From Atrina japonica (taxonomy: Eukaryota > Mollusca > Bivalvia > Pterioida > Pinnidae), in NCBI GenBank assembly GCA_030159075.1, contig BROG01000106.1, positions 760,001-824,000 on the forward strand: 64,000 nt of DNA, read 5' to 3'. The position numbers were made by a program, and so were the translations under genes. This document shows, piece by piece, positions 1-12,546 of the stretch. The notes under the pieces are model-generated. The model had not been told where the DNA came from and ran no database searches. It worked only from the letters and a program-made list of their open reading frames with translations. Each line of letters starts with the position of its first letter. Position 1 is the first letter of the stretch.

Positions 1-56
1 CTTTATCTTTTTATTTCAAAAGTTCTTTTAAAAAATATCAAAATTTTGTTTTATAG

Positions 57-133
57 GCCTCCTGGTATGTGCAGTCCTTGTTGTATACCTTGTGTAGAGA
101 AATAAACAAAGTTGGAGGTCATGCTGTAAACAG
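57..133 (+). CDS. COG1: COG1 exon a
   Basis: Preceded by a T-rich tract ending TTTTATAG and followed by the donor CAG|GTAAAT. Only one frame is open, giving ASWYVQSLLYTLCREINK and onward to HAVN. It ends two bases into a codon, matching the next exon exactly. The upstream exon is outside the window, so the incoming phase (0) is inferred from the open frame. Confidence 0.75.
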
Positions 134-2590
134 GTAAATCAACCTTTATCAACTATAGATCTACAATGATAAATTGGCACATGTTTACAAACATGAAGAG
201 TCTAAGTTAGATTAAAAGAGGGTTGACAGTGATGAAATATTAGAGCTTCATTAATGTGTGAAAACAAGGTAAAATGTTTACCTGTACACCCCTACATTTG
301 GAATAAAGACAGTATTGTTTTGGTTTCTGCCAGATCCTGGATGTATGTTCCACCTTATCTTGGTAGGCCTATACACATTTTTTTCTTTAAGGGTTAACTT
401 TAACCAATTTGCAATGTATTGAGAAATAATATGGTTTGAGGCACACACTTTATAATCTGTGAAGCAGATTATAAAAAAGTGTGCCTCAAACCATATTTCT
501 CAATACATTGCAAAATTGTTAAAGTTAATCCTTGTAATAATCTTATTCAAGAAAAGTATTAATTGGCTTCATATTTTAATTTTTAACTAAAACGTCAACT
601 GAACGTAACAGTGAAAGTTGAAGAATATATCTGCTACTGTTGGTTGCCCTTAGCAACCACCAACATAAAATGCTAGTCGGCCATACTGAATCATTGGAGA
701 TGACACACAATGTAACAAGGGCTGTTTATGGGAAGCAATTGATCTATTTAGATTTAAGTGAAACATACATTTGGCATATGAAGAGTTAGACAGAATTCCA
801 GCCGACAAATTGTGGGAACCTGAAGTGAAATTAGAAGGCTTAGGAGATTCATCCTTATCATGAAATTGGAGAGCATTTCCAGAAGTAGGTGTTTCTAAGG
901 AAACTAACCATTTTATCGAGAAATAAAATAAACACAACGGACAATCACGGTTGCTGTCTAATAAAAAAAATTTTAATTTTCTTGACATAAAACTTGACTT
1001 CTTTAGAATTGATATGCTCATAATAAAGGTAGGTAATTTTTTCAGCTTTTCTTTATGCATACACAGTGCAGTCTCGTCAGGTCAAAATCAGATAAGTCAA
1101 AATTTCCAGTTATATCAAAGTTGAACAGTCGGTCCAGCTTTGGTTATGTCAAAGTAATAGGGGTATTCTCATGAACTTTGAGACAACAAATTCAATTGTA
1201 TAGATAGAAATATATCTTATAATTAAATAATTTGTTAGAACATCATACCATATTAAAAGGTCTTTATATACCACTTATACCATACAGGCGTTTTCCACTC
1301 TTTTGAAAATGGGGCCTGGGTAATTTGAATTGGGAATTTTTGCAACATTTTATTGAAATTGGGAAATCTAGAAATACCCAAAACTAAAAATACAAGAATA
1401 TCTTCATATACTTTTCATTTGACTTCACTTGGAAAATTTTGACTGCAAATAGGGGGAAAATGCATTGTTTTTGCATATTTGGGCCTTATTTCAGAGCTGT
1501 ATGATAGGGTAAAAAATTCCTGATACATGCAATGAAATATCTAAAACTTCAAACTTATGTAAAATGAAATAATGCAATATTGCTTGAATTCATATTTGAC
1601 AGATCGGCTTTACAAAATCTGGTCATAAAGGTTTCTGATGGAGTGATGGAATGTTATGAATCTGTTATAAAAGACAGCAGGAAAAGGGGAAATAATCCTT
1701 TGTCCCAGCAGAGGGCGCTTCAGCTGCTGTTTGATGTCAAATTCATTTTGCATATTATACCAAGGAAGGATGACCTTGCGGTAACTTGAATTAAAGTAGT
1801 CTTTAAACCTTTTAAAAACAGTTTTACAATTTTCATATTTGTTGAAATAAATTCAATATGAACGTAGTTTAGTTTTTAATGATAAGGAATCAATAATACA
1901 AAAAAAAAGCTGAATTTGACAAACAATTGTGTCATATATGACCGAGGAAATGTCTGTGTAAATACTTCTTATATTAGAGATATATAAATACAGTAGAGAC
2001 TATCTTAAGTGACTGTCAAAAGGACTTGTTGATTTTGGTCTAATATGACAGGGCGTCACTTAATACAAACCAGGTAATATAAAGGAAATACTGATGGGCC
2101 CCCCTAGATATAATCACATACGGCAGGGAATCTTTATATACAGGGGTTACTTGAGTAGTCTAGACTGTATTTGAGCTTTCTGAAAGAAAATGTTTAGAGT
2201 ATACAATACATTTATTTAGAATTGACAGAGATTATCTTTGTCACTTTAGAAATCTTATTTTTTATCTGCAAACATCAGGAAATGGTTGTAATGATTTGTT
2301 TTCATTTACCAAAGGTTAATAAATTGTACCAACAGAGGTCACAGAGGGTGATTGAGGCTCTAGAGGGGAAGGTTGATCCATTTGATCTGGATGTCTTCAC
2401 ACCGTACATGCAATCACATCTGATAAAGCAGTCTCAAAGATCATCTGTAAGTTATTGTATATTTTTGTATTATCGCCTCGTTTGAGGGCATTACAGACTA
2501 ATATATTTACATATTATTGCCTTGCCTCTTTTTGAGGGCCCAATAGTTTGATATATTTACACATTATTGCTTCTTTTGAGGGCCCAATAG

Positions 2591-2645
<55 letters not shown>

Positions 2646-4511
2646 ATTACCCTCTATAGAGGGCACTATGGTCTGGTATATAATTACTTATTATTTCCTT
2701 CTTTTGAGGACCCAGTGATCCAATATATTTACATTTGATTGCCCTCTATTGAGGGCCTTATTGTCTGATATATATTTACATATTATTGCTCAATATTACT
2801 TCAACCATTACAATTATGATAAAAGAGTTCTTATTGAAGGTAATGGTTGGTTAATGATGCACTGAACAATGTTTTGATATAGAGAATTCTATTTTAGGTA
2901 TTGTATGGTGCTTTGACATCTCTAGATCGTTTAGGAATGTATAGTACTGGACGTCCTTTACAGTCAGGGCAAACAGAACAACACAATGTACTGCCCTTGT
3001 CAGCATGTCAGAACAGATTTAATCTTTTACCAGTTAGTTCAAAACCTAACAGATCTACACTTCCTACACCAGCTGTCAAACACAGCTTGTACAAGGTTGG
3101 TATAGGAATTATCTGTCAAAAGATAAATTTGTGTTGCTTGATTTCTTTCTTGATGTTTTTGTTGTTGTAACTTTTCTTTTTTGCTGTTAGATGTGTCTGT
3201 GTGTGTGTATGTGCATGCATGTGTGTGATTGTGTGACCGTGCGTGAGACCATTTGTATGTGACTGTGTGTGTGACTGTGACTGCACATGCGACCGTGTCT
3301 ATGTGACTGTATGTGTGACCAAGCATGTGACTGTGTTTGACTGTGATCACGCATGTTACCATGTGTGTGTGTGACTGATCACGCATGTTACCGTGTGTGT
3401 TTGACTGTGATCACGCATGTTACCATGTGTGTGTGTGTGTTTGACTGTGATCACGCATGTTAATGTGTGTGTTTGACTGATCACACGTGTTACCATGTGT
3501 GTGTGTTTGACTGTGATCACATGTGTTACCATGTGTGTGTTTGACTGTGATCACGCGTTATGGTGTGTGTGTTTGACTGTGATCACGAGTGTTACCCTGT
3601 GTGTGTTTGACTGTGATCACGCATGTTACCATGTGTGTGTGTTTGACTGTGATCACATGTGTTACTGTGTGTGTGTTTGACTGTGATCACACGTGTTACC
3701 GTGTGTGTGTGTTTGACTATGATCACGTGTGTTACAGTGTGTGTGTGTTTGACTGTGATCACGCATGTTACTGTGTGTGTGTTTGACTGTGATCACGCGT
3801 GTTACTGTGTGTGTGTGTTTGACTGTGATCACGTGTGTTACCATGTGTGTGTTTGACTGTGATCACACATGTTACCGTGTGTGTGTGTTTGACTGATCAC
3901 GCGTGGTACCGTGAGTGTGTTTGACTGTGATCACACGTGTTACCGTGTGTGTGTGTATTTGACTGTGATCATGCGTGTTACCATGTGTTTATGTGTTTGA
4001 TTGTGATTATTCAATATGTAGGTTATCAAGGATATAAGATACATTTGACTGATAGATAAATAGAAAAGGTGAAATGGACTATTAAATAGTCAATAAGGAA
4101 GACTGTCTTAATTTAGGATCTTGTGTCTTTAAATATCTAATTCCTAATCCATTCCATAATTATGCACAACCAAAGAGAGGTAAATAGACTTTGCTTGAAA
4201 ACCCTGGGTCTCCTATCAGTCTTGTTTTCCTCACAATAAAATCATTAAATCTGTTGTTTAAACACATAGAATCAATTTCTTGAAATATTTCAAATGAACT
4301 TGATAAAACTAGAAGGATTTAGAATTTACAAATTGCCTGACTTTATTTTTGTTTACAGATGCCAGACACAGGTGCTACATCATTAACAGAAAAAGCAGCT
4401 GCAGTCCTCCCAAACAGTATGTCACAGAAAGATATGGCTAGTTCCTTCTACAATAAGTTAGGAAGTATGTCCGAATTATCCAGCTGGTTTTCAAATATTG
4501 GATCCAAGTAA
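57..4511 (+). CDS. COG1: COG1, C-terminal part (five exons: 57-133, 1603-1780, 2315-2446, 2898-3095, 4359-4511)
   Basis: Subunit 1 of the conserved oligomeric Golgi (COG) complex, a cytosolic tether for retrograde vesicles at the Golgi. Five exons with AG/GT borders join in frame (77+178+132+198+153 nt) into the last 245 residues and a TAA stop. The first exon here ends in AG and the next starts with A, which rebuilds an Arg codon; the remaining junctions are phase 0. Recognition rests on the conserved COG1 tail: a segment reading DPFDLDVFTPYMQSHL, then VLYGALTSLDRLG, then HNVLPLSACQNRFNLLPVSS, and a short C-terminus SELSSWFSNIGSK. Animal COG1 is roughly 900-1000 residues, so the N-terminal three quarters lie left of the window. 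The gene converges on Homer. The order of exons is seen directly; the family assignment is from recall of COG1 proteins. Confidence 0.86.
267..373. repeat. Dispersed repeat, copy 1
   Basis: About 107 bp, including GGTAAAATGTTTACCTGTAC and CTTATCTTGGTAGGCCTATA, closely related to 18138-18244. In COG1 intron a. Confidence 0.7.
388..533. repeat. Long foldback (near-perfect hairpin)
   Basis: Arms of about 60 bp around a short centre (ATAATCTGTGAAGCAGATTAT). The left arm includes GCAATGTATTGAGAAATA and GGTTTGAGGCACACACTTT; the right arm is its reverse complement with few changes. MITE-like, within COG1 intron a. Confidence 0.9.
1074..1200. repeat. Dispersed repeat with 'gtcaaag' phrases
   Basis: Shares TATGTCAAAGTTGAAC-type phrases with 23505-23690. 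Probable short non-autonomous element. Confidence 0.5.
1289..1500. repeat. Dispersed 'ggcctgggtaatttg' repeat
   Basis: Resembles 12547-12765, with shared GGGAAATTTT, GGGGGAAAA and TTTTTGCAT elements in the same order. Probable old non-autonomous transposon in COG1 intron a. Confidence 0.45.
1603..1780 (+). CDS. COG1: COG1 exon b
   Basis: Acceptor ATTTGACAG before 1603, donor GCG|GTAACT after 1780. Encodes a helical segment with VSDGVMECYESVIKDSRK and QQRALQLLFDVKFIL, the region before the conserved DPFDLDVFTP motif in COG1. Starts with one base completing the split Arg codon and ends in phase 0. Confidence 0.85.
1989..2169. mobile_element. MITE-like element with 'tacagt' termini
   Basis: Begins TACAGTAGAGACT and ends AGTCTAGACTGTA, inverted termini; about 180 bp; internal CTTTATATACAGG. 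Located in a COG1 intron. Confidence 0.6.
2315..2446 (+). CDS. COG1: COG1 exon c
   Basis: Acceptor TTACCAAAG, donor TCT|GTAAGT. Exactly 44 codons, phase 0 at both ends. Contains the DPFDLDVFTP signature, the strongest evidence for COG1. Confidence 0.9.
2479..2790 (+). repeat. 'gagggc' tandem repeat with (AT)n
   Basis: About five degenerate ~65-bp units of the form GAGGGCCCAATAGTCTGATA followed by ATTTACATATTATTGC; the unit at 2597-2641 has expanded into (AT)n. COG1 intron. Confidence 0.75.
2898..3095 (+). CDS. COG1: COG1 exon d
   Basis: Acceptor TCTATTTTAG, donor AAG|GTTGGT. 66 codons, phase 0 at both ends. Encodes HNVLPLSACQNRFNLLPVSS, matching the conserved NILPLASSQIRFGLLP-type stretch near the COG1 C-terminus. 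Confidence 0.88.
3195..4000 (+). repeat. GT-rich minisatellite in the last COG1 intron
   Basis: About 20 units of ~36 bp: a GT run followed by TTTGACTGTGATCACGCATG and TTACC. Each unit carries the palindrome TGATCA. Short repeat-peptide ORFs here are artefacts. Confidence 0.95.
4359..4511 (+). CDS. COG1: COG1 terminal exon
   Basis: Acceptor TTTGTTTACAG, 50 codons plus TAA. The short Ser/Ala-rich segment ends in SELSSWFSNIGSK, like the W-containing C-terminal peptide of animal COG1. The preceding intron holds a large GT-rich minisatellite. Confidence 0.85.
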   Translation: MPDTGATSLTEKAAAVLPNSMSQKDMASSFYNKLGSMSELSSWFSNIGSK

Positions 4512-4966
4512 TGGAGCAGAGATGGGGAGATAACTCTTCGTAATCTGTGATAGCTGCAAACAACATGATTATTTTAATCTGTCCACATTCAGTATCTAGC
4601 TGAAATATATACAAAACATTTAAATCAAATTTAATTATCTGTACTTTTTGCTTGCAAAAATGAGGAAAAACTTGATAAGTATGTGACATTTGGATTTTCT
4701 AGGTTATGATGTAGAACAAATAGAATAAGACATTAACTTGTTCTCATCTTAACTTTATGTCGATCTAAGGAATTTTTTAAGTGTTTTACTTTGACAAAGT
4801 ACAAGAAAACATTCTCATTATTTCTTAGTCCCATGGGAAAATCAAAATTGCTCAAAATGTGTGTTTAATTTTTTGGTCATGACTACCCGGTAAAATATTG
4901 GGAACCATTTTTATATTTGTATGGAGGAAAGTTATAGCAACTTCAATTTTTTCTATGCAGAATAAA
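4512..4966 (+). other. COG1: COG1 3' UTR with candidate poly(A) signal
   Basis: AT-rich non-coding sequence after the COG1 stop. The first AATAAA on the plus strand after the stop is at 4961-4966, so the transcript may end shortly after it. Without cDNA the true end is uncertain. Confidence 0.45.
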
Positions 4967-5577
4967 ACTTACACAACTTTTCCTTGTCGACATATCATAT
5001 ATTCTAAACAGAAGGTAGTATCATAATTCAGGTAAAGCTTTAAAGAAAACAATCTCAACATGGCTCTCTCGTCAATCACATTTCATTCACAACTTTAAGA
5101 AAAAATTGTTTTATTGACCTGGGAAATTGGTCCTTAATTTCATACAATTTAAAAATAGGTAGCCTACATATTTGTTAAAGTTTTCATTTTCTAATGAGGT
5201 TTTATTGAGTAGTATAATCAATCAGTCTGCTTAATTTTTTATTTTGCACAAGTGGTTACCATATATTGAAGTTATATCTAATTATAGTGATATATGCATG
5301 GTTTATATTTTTCGCATAATTTTTCATTTTGATAGAAGTGTTGCATTATTGACTTGTATTTATTTTGTTATCATCCAGTTTGGTTATTTTGACAGTATTT
5401 GGTACCAGAAAAAAATGCCATTGGCTGAGTAACTTCATTTCCATGTAATCTTATTAAAATAAAACTGATATTTGTATGTGATATTCTGTCTCTATTCAAT
5501 TTGTCCTTGAGCAGTTGAAGTGCATCATTTTCATGGTACTGTATTTCTGGAAATTTTCCCCTCTGGTTATTTTCGCC

Positions 5578-5675
5578 CACAGGAGGCTGAAACTATGTCA
5601 ATAATAAAATAAAAATAATACAGACACATGTATATACTAGATTTTATTTCATTGACATAGTTTCAGGCTCCTGTG
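5578..5675. repeat. Foldback with 25-bp arms
   Basis: CACAGGAGGCTGAAACTATG at 5578 and its reverse complement near 5675, one mismatch over 25 bp, around a 48-bp AT-rich spacer. Confidence 0.85.
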
Positions 5676-6204
5676 TTATTTTTGTTTTTTGCCCTTTTAC
5701 GACAGAAAATATATTTACTCAGTCTTAAATTTGCCCTAAATTTCCTAGTCTTAGAGATGGCATGAATTTTTTGCATTCATTGTAAATTCACCCTCTCAAA
5801 AAAGGGCAAAAAATGATGAAAATTAAATAGGAACGAAAATTTCCAGGTTCTATAGAAGAGTTATTTCAACCACCAATTTTGTCAAGAACTGAATGATTGT
5901 CTCCCCTATGCATGGGTGGTACGATTGGACCTTGGATGTTTATTTGTTTTTATCATGTCTGTACTAGATATGACATTTGTATATGTCATGCTGTCATGTC
6001 CCTATGCATTAATTATTCTCGTAATGCACCCCATTTGGAACTTCTCTATTTATATTATCTATCAATGAAAAGAAAAAATAATTCCAAGTGTCATCCGTTT
6101 CCGGTACATTTCATCATCAGATCCTTCGGTGTCATCGAAAGTCATGCGACTGAACATGGTGAAAGGATTCTTAATTCTTTTCAACCAAAATATTGGAATT
6201 AGAA

Positions 6205-6345
6205 AGTACAAAGAAACTTGCATATAATGACCTCCTTAGGGACACAACAAAACCAGTCTTTATAGGGAGGTGGTCTTTATATAGAGGTTTAATTATACAC
6301 CAGGTGGTCTTTATCCACAGGTGGTCACTAAAGCAAGTTTTCTGT
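6205..6345. mobile_element. MITE-like 'tataaagaccacctggtc' family fragment
   Basis: Contains GACCTCCTTAGGGACACAAC, GTCTTTATAGGGAGGTGG and CCAGGTGGTCTTTAT, matching parts of 20904-21110 and 30023-30208. Confidence 0.6.
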
Positions 6346-6544
6346 ATGTTGTTATTGTTGTATCTTGTTATGTGTTATAATTTGTAATTTAGACATGATA
6401 AAAAGTTTACAATATGACCATCTTGATATCATACTTCTCAGCCCTCATTCCCGATATAAGCCTGAGGGCTATATATAATGATACCTATTTATTGTTACAT
6501 CCCAACAAGAATTTTCACTTATATAGACAGCGGTCAACAATAAT

Positions 6545-6790
6545 CAAAATATCCACTTGTCCTGTAGGACAAATATTATTTAAATCTACTTGTCCGAATG
6601 CAAAAATGACTTGTCTAAAAAATGAATTGTAACATTCAAAGATATTATTTTGTGTTTAAAGAAAAATAATCTTTATTGAATTAATTTTTATCTTAAACAG
6701 TTTCACTTGCCCTTGTGGACAAGTGAGAGGTAACATCTACTTGTCCGAATGCAAAATGGACTTGTCCCGGACAACTGGACAAACCTTAAT
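6545..6790. repeat. 'cacttgtccgaatgcaaa' hairpin element
   Basis: Two inverted and direct copies of CTACTTGTCCGAATGCAAAA, with AGGACAAAT and GGACAAGTGAGAGG, indicating a short palindromic element. Related in style to 28259-29332. Confidence 0.5.
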
Positions 6791-6884
6791 GTTGATCCCT
6801 GATAGAGATGTCACCAGCTTTAACAGAGAAAGTGCCACAAAGTTTCACACTATCACACACTAAAGAAATATCTATTAAACATAA

Positions 6885-8010
6885 CAGCAATATCACTCAT
6901 TAACATTCAATCGTCATACATCAAACATAACCATCACACACCACTCAGATAACTAGCACACACAATGTATATACGGTATACCTCACATACATGTACCTTG
7001 TGTTTAATTAGTACATATTGGAAATATAAGTAGCTTACCACACATGACTTATACATCCCAAATACAACTATCACACACAATGTATATACGGTATACCTCA
7101 CATACATGTACCTTGTGTTTAATTAGTACATATCGGAAATATAAGTAACTTACCACACATGACTAATACATCCCAAATACAACTATCACACAAAACATAA
7201 AAGACAAAATGTATAAATACTGAATAACTTTATTTGGCATACATTTTGAGTATATAATTGATATAATTCTGATAAATATTGCATACACAGACATAATGTA
7301 AATCTGGCAGACATAGCTTTTGCTATTGTTAATGGTAAGACAATCGTTGTTGACCCATGAAATGTACTTAAAATGTCATTAACATTGAATGTTAAACAGT
7401 TTTGTATTTTTCTTGGCGGTTACACACATGATAAAATGATCACAAAGTATTGAATATTTTAACAGTTTGATCTTTTTTTTCTGTAAATAATGAACCCTGG
7501 TCCGAGAGACCAACTGTCTTGTGAGACCAAATATCTCCAAAGAGATTCAATCAGAGAGAACATTCCTTACCATTAAACCTCACTTGATACCACAAAATTT
7601 CAAAGATAAGATTCCAATGTTAATGGGGGAGTGTTTCTAAAACTGACTTTATAATTGAATGCTGATTAAACTTTTGAAAACACAAAGACATTTGATGAAC
7701 AGGCTATGATGTATGTTCAACTCAAAACAAGCAGTTGAAAACAAAACTAGTGTGTTGATACGGTGTGTTTGTGTTTATATGTGGTTTGTCAATATGTGGT
7801 GTTTGATAGTTGAATTTGGGACGTAGGATTCATGTGTGGTGTGCTACTAATATTTCTGATGTGTCCCAATTAAACACATAGTATGTGGGATGTATATACA
7901 GTGTGTGCTAGTTGTATGTCTTGTGTAGTGTGTTATAGTTGTGTTAGATGTGTGATAGCTGTGTTTGATGTGTGACAGTTGAATATTAATGAGTGATATT
8001 GGTGTTGTTT
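6885..8010. repeat. Large inverted repeat (~1.1 kb) with internal duplications
   Basis: The left arm (about 6885-7195) has CAATATCACTCATTAACATT, ACATCCCAAATACAACTATC and ACCACACATGA. The right arm (about 7745-8010) carries their reverse complements. The left arm is itself a two-copy direct repeat of 115 bp (ATGTATATACGGTATACCTC). A unique 550-bp spacer lies between. Probable foldback transposon. Confidence 0.7.
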
Positions 8011-8165
8011 GATAACTTGCTTACTCTCTCTCTCTCTCTCTGTGCAATGATATTGGTGTTGTTTGATAACTTGCTTACTCTCTCTCTCTCTCTGTGTGCA
8101 ATGATATTGGTGTTGTTTGATAACTTGCTTACTCTCTCTCTCTCCCCCTCTCTCTCTCTCTGTGC
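7990..8165 (+). repeat. Three-copy tandem repeat with CT run
   Basis: ATGATATTGGTGTTGTTTGA followed by TAACTTGCTTA and (CT)n, three times at ~57-59 bp. Overlaps the right end of the inverted repeat. Confidence 0.95.
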
Positions 8166-8169
8166 AATG

Positions 8170-9470
8170 AAGAGTTTTGTTACAGTACACTTGTTATTAG
8201 AAATGAAGTTGATTTGTACATACTCATAAGCCTAGTAAACAAATCCAGAGAAGCAAATGGAGGCACCAAACACACCCTCAAGTTTCTGTTGATATGGAGA
8301 AACACAAAACACATACAAAATCTTCAGAACAAGATAACAGTTTCACATCTACCATGTTAAACCCATTCCCACACCTATCTGATACATGGTAAGTCCTTAT
8401 GCTACAGTCAGTTGAAACTACAAACTGAATATAAGTATAAAATGATTAAGACTAAAGCCTAATTCTGCTTAAAATACTCAAATATTAAAATGGCTGAATC
8501 CTTTTTACAAGTTTGTCATTAAGTAAGTTATTATGAATAAAAATGATTGAAGATGCACATTGTATATTGGTCATTATCTGAACAGAGTATTATTGGTCAT
8601 AGGATATGTGATAATCTATTTTTTCAAAACTATTGACCAAAGTTTGGAAGCATAACATTTGTTCCATCATTCATAGATGGTTTACAAGAGAAGATCAATA
8701 TAATCATAGATGGGTGTGTGAAGTGGATAAGGAAATCTCCACTTGGGTGGTAAGAATCTGGATGTCAAATCTGAGGTTATCCGAGGGCTTCCCAATCCAA
8801 GGGTTTCCCAAGGATCTGACTTTCAGATTCTTACTGCATGTACAGCAAGGGTTGAGATATCCCTCCACTCATCACATCAATGTTTGGTTATTTTTCTCCT
8901 ATGCTTTGAATAAAATAATTGTACACGTTTATATAACAAGAAATGTCTGATGCAACTTTTGATGCACACCATTTTCATTACATAGAAGCCCTATGTTATT
9001 GTGTAGCGAGGTCAAATTGTGTGTGGCTTGTCTACACTCTAGGGAGTGAACAGAGAAATTATGACCCAGTGAAACTGTAAACGGTAACACTCCTATCCAG
9101 ACTGGACATGCTTTACATCAAACACAGACAGTCTCCTTGCAACATCAGGTACATGTATATAATCACCTAGTTTATCTTACAAATGTAAATCAAGAATTAT
9201 CCCCAAAAGATTTCAATATGATTGTCACACAAACAAGGTAGGCATTCATTTTACTAGTCTACATAAACAACAAAATGTAAATGTTTATACAGCTTTATAA
9301 GGACTAAAACTCATATTAATTTCCAGAAAACATTTGTGAATATCTATATATATATATATATATATCACTTTTCTATGATGGCAAGTCTGATAAGGTTGTA
9401 AAATATTTTGAGATTTACAAAAACAAAACTGACCATATTAAGCTGAGAGTTGTAATAAACTGATCACAAC
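8170..9470. other. Intergenic, no gene seen
   Basis: Between COG1 and Homer. AT-rich with a short (TA)n at 9346-9364; the ORF at 8633-8950 lacks protein-like features or splice sites. No exon could be supported. Confidence 0.6.
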
Positions 9471-9474
9471 CATA

Positions 9475-10805
9475 ACAAGGAGACATAACTAGTGGCCTAT
9501 CAAATCCCATCACATACCATACATAATATCATCCTATCACACTTATAGTATTACTGTATCATATGTCACACATTATACAATGAGACATAACTAGTGGCCT
9601 ATCAAATCCCATCACATACCATAGGGAATATCATCCTATCACACTTCTGGTATTACTGTAACAAGGAGACATAACTAGTGGCCTATCAAATCCCATCACA
9701 TACCATACATAATATCATCCTATCACACTTCTAGTATTACTGTAACAAGGAGACATAACTAGTGGCCTATCAAATCCCATCACATACCATACATAATATC
9801 ATCCTATCACACTTCTAGTATTACTGAATCAAGGAGACATAACTAGTGGCCTATCAAATCCCATCACATACCATACATAATATCATCCTATCACACTTCT
9901 AGTATTACTGTAACAAGGAGACATAACTAGTGGCCTATCAAATCCCATCACATACCATACATAATATCATCCTATCACACTTCTAGTATTACTGTAACAA
10001 GGAGACATAACTAGTGGCCTATCAAATCCCATCACATACCATACATAATATCATCCTATCACACTTCTAGTATTACTGTATCAATACCATATATCACACA
10101 TTATACAAGGAGACATAACTAGTGGCCTATCAAATCCCATCACATACCATACATAATATCATCCTATCACACTTCTAGTATTACTGTATCAATACCATAT
10201 ATCACACATTATACAATGAGACATAACTAGTGGCCTATCAAATCCCATCACATACCATACATAATATCATCCTATCACACTTCTGGTATTACTGAATCAA
10301 TACCATGTATCACACATTATACAATGAGACATAACTAGTGGCCTATCAAATCCCATCACATACCATACATAATATCATCCTATCACACTTCTGGTATTAC
10401 TGAATCAATACCATGTATCACACATTATACAAGGAGACATAACTAGTGGCCTATCAAATCCCATCACATACCATAGGGAATATTGTCCTATCACACTTCT
10501 GGTATTACTGTAACAAGGAGACATAACTAGTGGCCTATCAAATCCCATCACATACCATAGGGAATATCATCCTATCACACTTCTGGTATTATTGTAACAA
10601 GGAGACATAACTAGTGGCCTATCAAATCCCATCACATACCATAGGGAATATCATCCTATCACACTTCTAGTATTACTGTATCATATGTCACACATTATAC
10701 AATGAGACATAACTAGTGGCCTATCAAATCCCATCACATACCATAGGGAATATCATCCTATCACACTTCTAGTACTACTGTATCATATGTCGCACATTAT
10801 ACACA
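9475..10805 (+). repeat. Minisatellite, 14 copies of an 84/117-bp unit
   Basis: Units start AAGGAGACATAACTAGTGGC and include CCATCACATACCATACATAA and CTATCACACTTCTAGTATTA. Two length classes occur, the long form adding an ATATATCACACATTATACA block; copies are nearly identical, implying recent expansion. Confidence 0.97.
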
Positions 10806-11734
10806 TGTTGTCTCCTATCAGCAGTGAGTGAATAACCACAATTATCTTTGAATTCAGCAGATGGATGCTTAAGATAGCTAACTCCAAAACCAAATACGCT
10901 CATAGCATTTTCAGCTCTTTGATACTGTTAACTTGTGCAGGTATTTTGTCATTTCTGTAAAAAAAAACCTTTCAGAAAACAAATTTTCCAGCCAGATGTA
11001 GGCAACTAGTAACTTAGATATTCATCAATTAATTATATTTATACAGCGCAGGTGTTTCATAACACCTCTGAGAGAAAGACAGGTAAAATATATCTCTGCA
11101 TGTACATGTGCTACGATACATACATGAATTATTTATGTACAGGTACTCTATACTTTATCAAACTGTTCACTCCCTATGTGTCACTGGTCAACTGAATATA
11201 TCTCAGTGATAAACTTACTAACCCTCCGTAAACATTGGACTCTACAAAAATCAGATACATTAAGTAGTCCAGTTAGAACTCAAAGGATGGCTGAGTTAGT
11301 GATTTTAAAGATTCGCAACATACAGACTTTACAGCTTTCTGTAAGTGTCCAATATTTATATTTTTATTGTTTAAATTTGTTTATCAAATTATCACACTAA
11401 AAATATTCTGTAATAAATGTAAAATATAAAATGTAAATAATGAATGTCAATAATCATAAACATAAAAATAATCAAAAAGTTGAAGGACAATCACAGATAT
11501 AAAAAAATAAACAGAAATAAAAGTAATACCAAATTGCAGTTACTCAACAAAAATATAGTTCTGTTTTGTATGCAGTAGGAGCCAACATCTAATTATTGAC
11601 AGTAACACCACTCAATATTCTGTACAGTGTCATCGTATATATTTCATTTTTATTACATTTTACATGTTACCTGCAATATATTTTTGTAAAGATATGAATT
11701 ACCACATAGTTTAAGCAAAAATCAAATTTGATAT

Positions 11735-12005
11735 AGTAAAATTCATGTAACCTGGCAGGGTGGATTGTCATGAACTCTTTCTTGACCTGGATATGTTTAA
11801 ATCTTTTGTAATAAGCGTAACAAACTTACCATGACTTTGACAAAAATAAACATTCCTACTTGTTATCATATCTTCGAATATCAAGTAAGAAGTAAATCGT
11901 ATTTCCTATGATGTTTGTCATGCTGGTACTCATAAAGTGAGTAGAATCATTAATATGATAATCAAAAGGTTATACGGTACTGCCAAGTTATGTGAATCAG
12001 ACAAT
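11735..12005. mobile_element. MITE-like element 'acctggcagggtgga', copy 1
   Basis: About 270 bp, aligning along its length with 20290-20555: AACCTGGCAGGGTGGA at the start and GATAATCAAAAGGTTA near the end. Confidence 0.75.
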
Positions 12006-12546
12006 ATTTAGATATAAATCCACAAATAAATGTGCTCGAGAGAAGCAACAGATTTAAATGTAATATGACTCAAAATAACTTTTACAAAAATCATAAAAAA
12101 AACATCCACTTTATTGCTTATTAATAGGAAGATATATGTCTACACTTCAAATAAGATATTGAGTTTGTGCATGGACACTCTTTATATAGATAACACAATC
12201 AAAACAGCTAATACTAAATTGCATATTTTAAAATCAATATATTTATAAAATGACAGTGTCATAACGGTACATTTAATTTCTGTTGCTAAGCAACTAACGT
12301 CAAAATTTTAAATAGTAACAACCTATTGACTTTCATTTCACTCTACAAGTCTTATGACAAATGTAACATTCTCTCTTTATTGACAGCTGATCAATTTCAT
12401 AGGAGAAGCATTTAAAGTTAGGAAGAATGTGTATGGCATAGTTAGAATACATACATTAATATTTTAATTCAGACTACCTAATGTTGAATTGTTGGTGTTG
12501 ATATTGGTGATTTTATTCACAAAATGATGAGAGAGTAATGTTGGCA

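Noticed and set aside
9475..10805. CRISPR-like array
   Set aside because: Units are contiguous with no unique spacers, and the genome is animal; it is an ordinary minisatellite.
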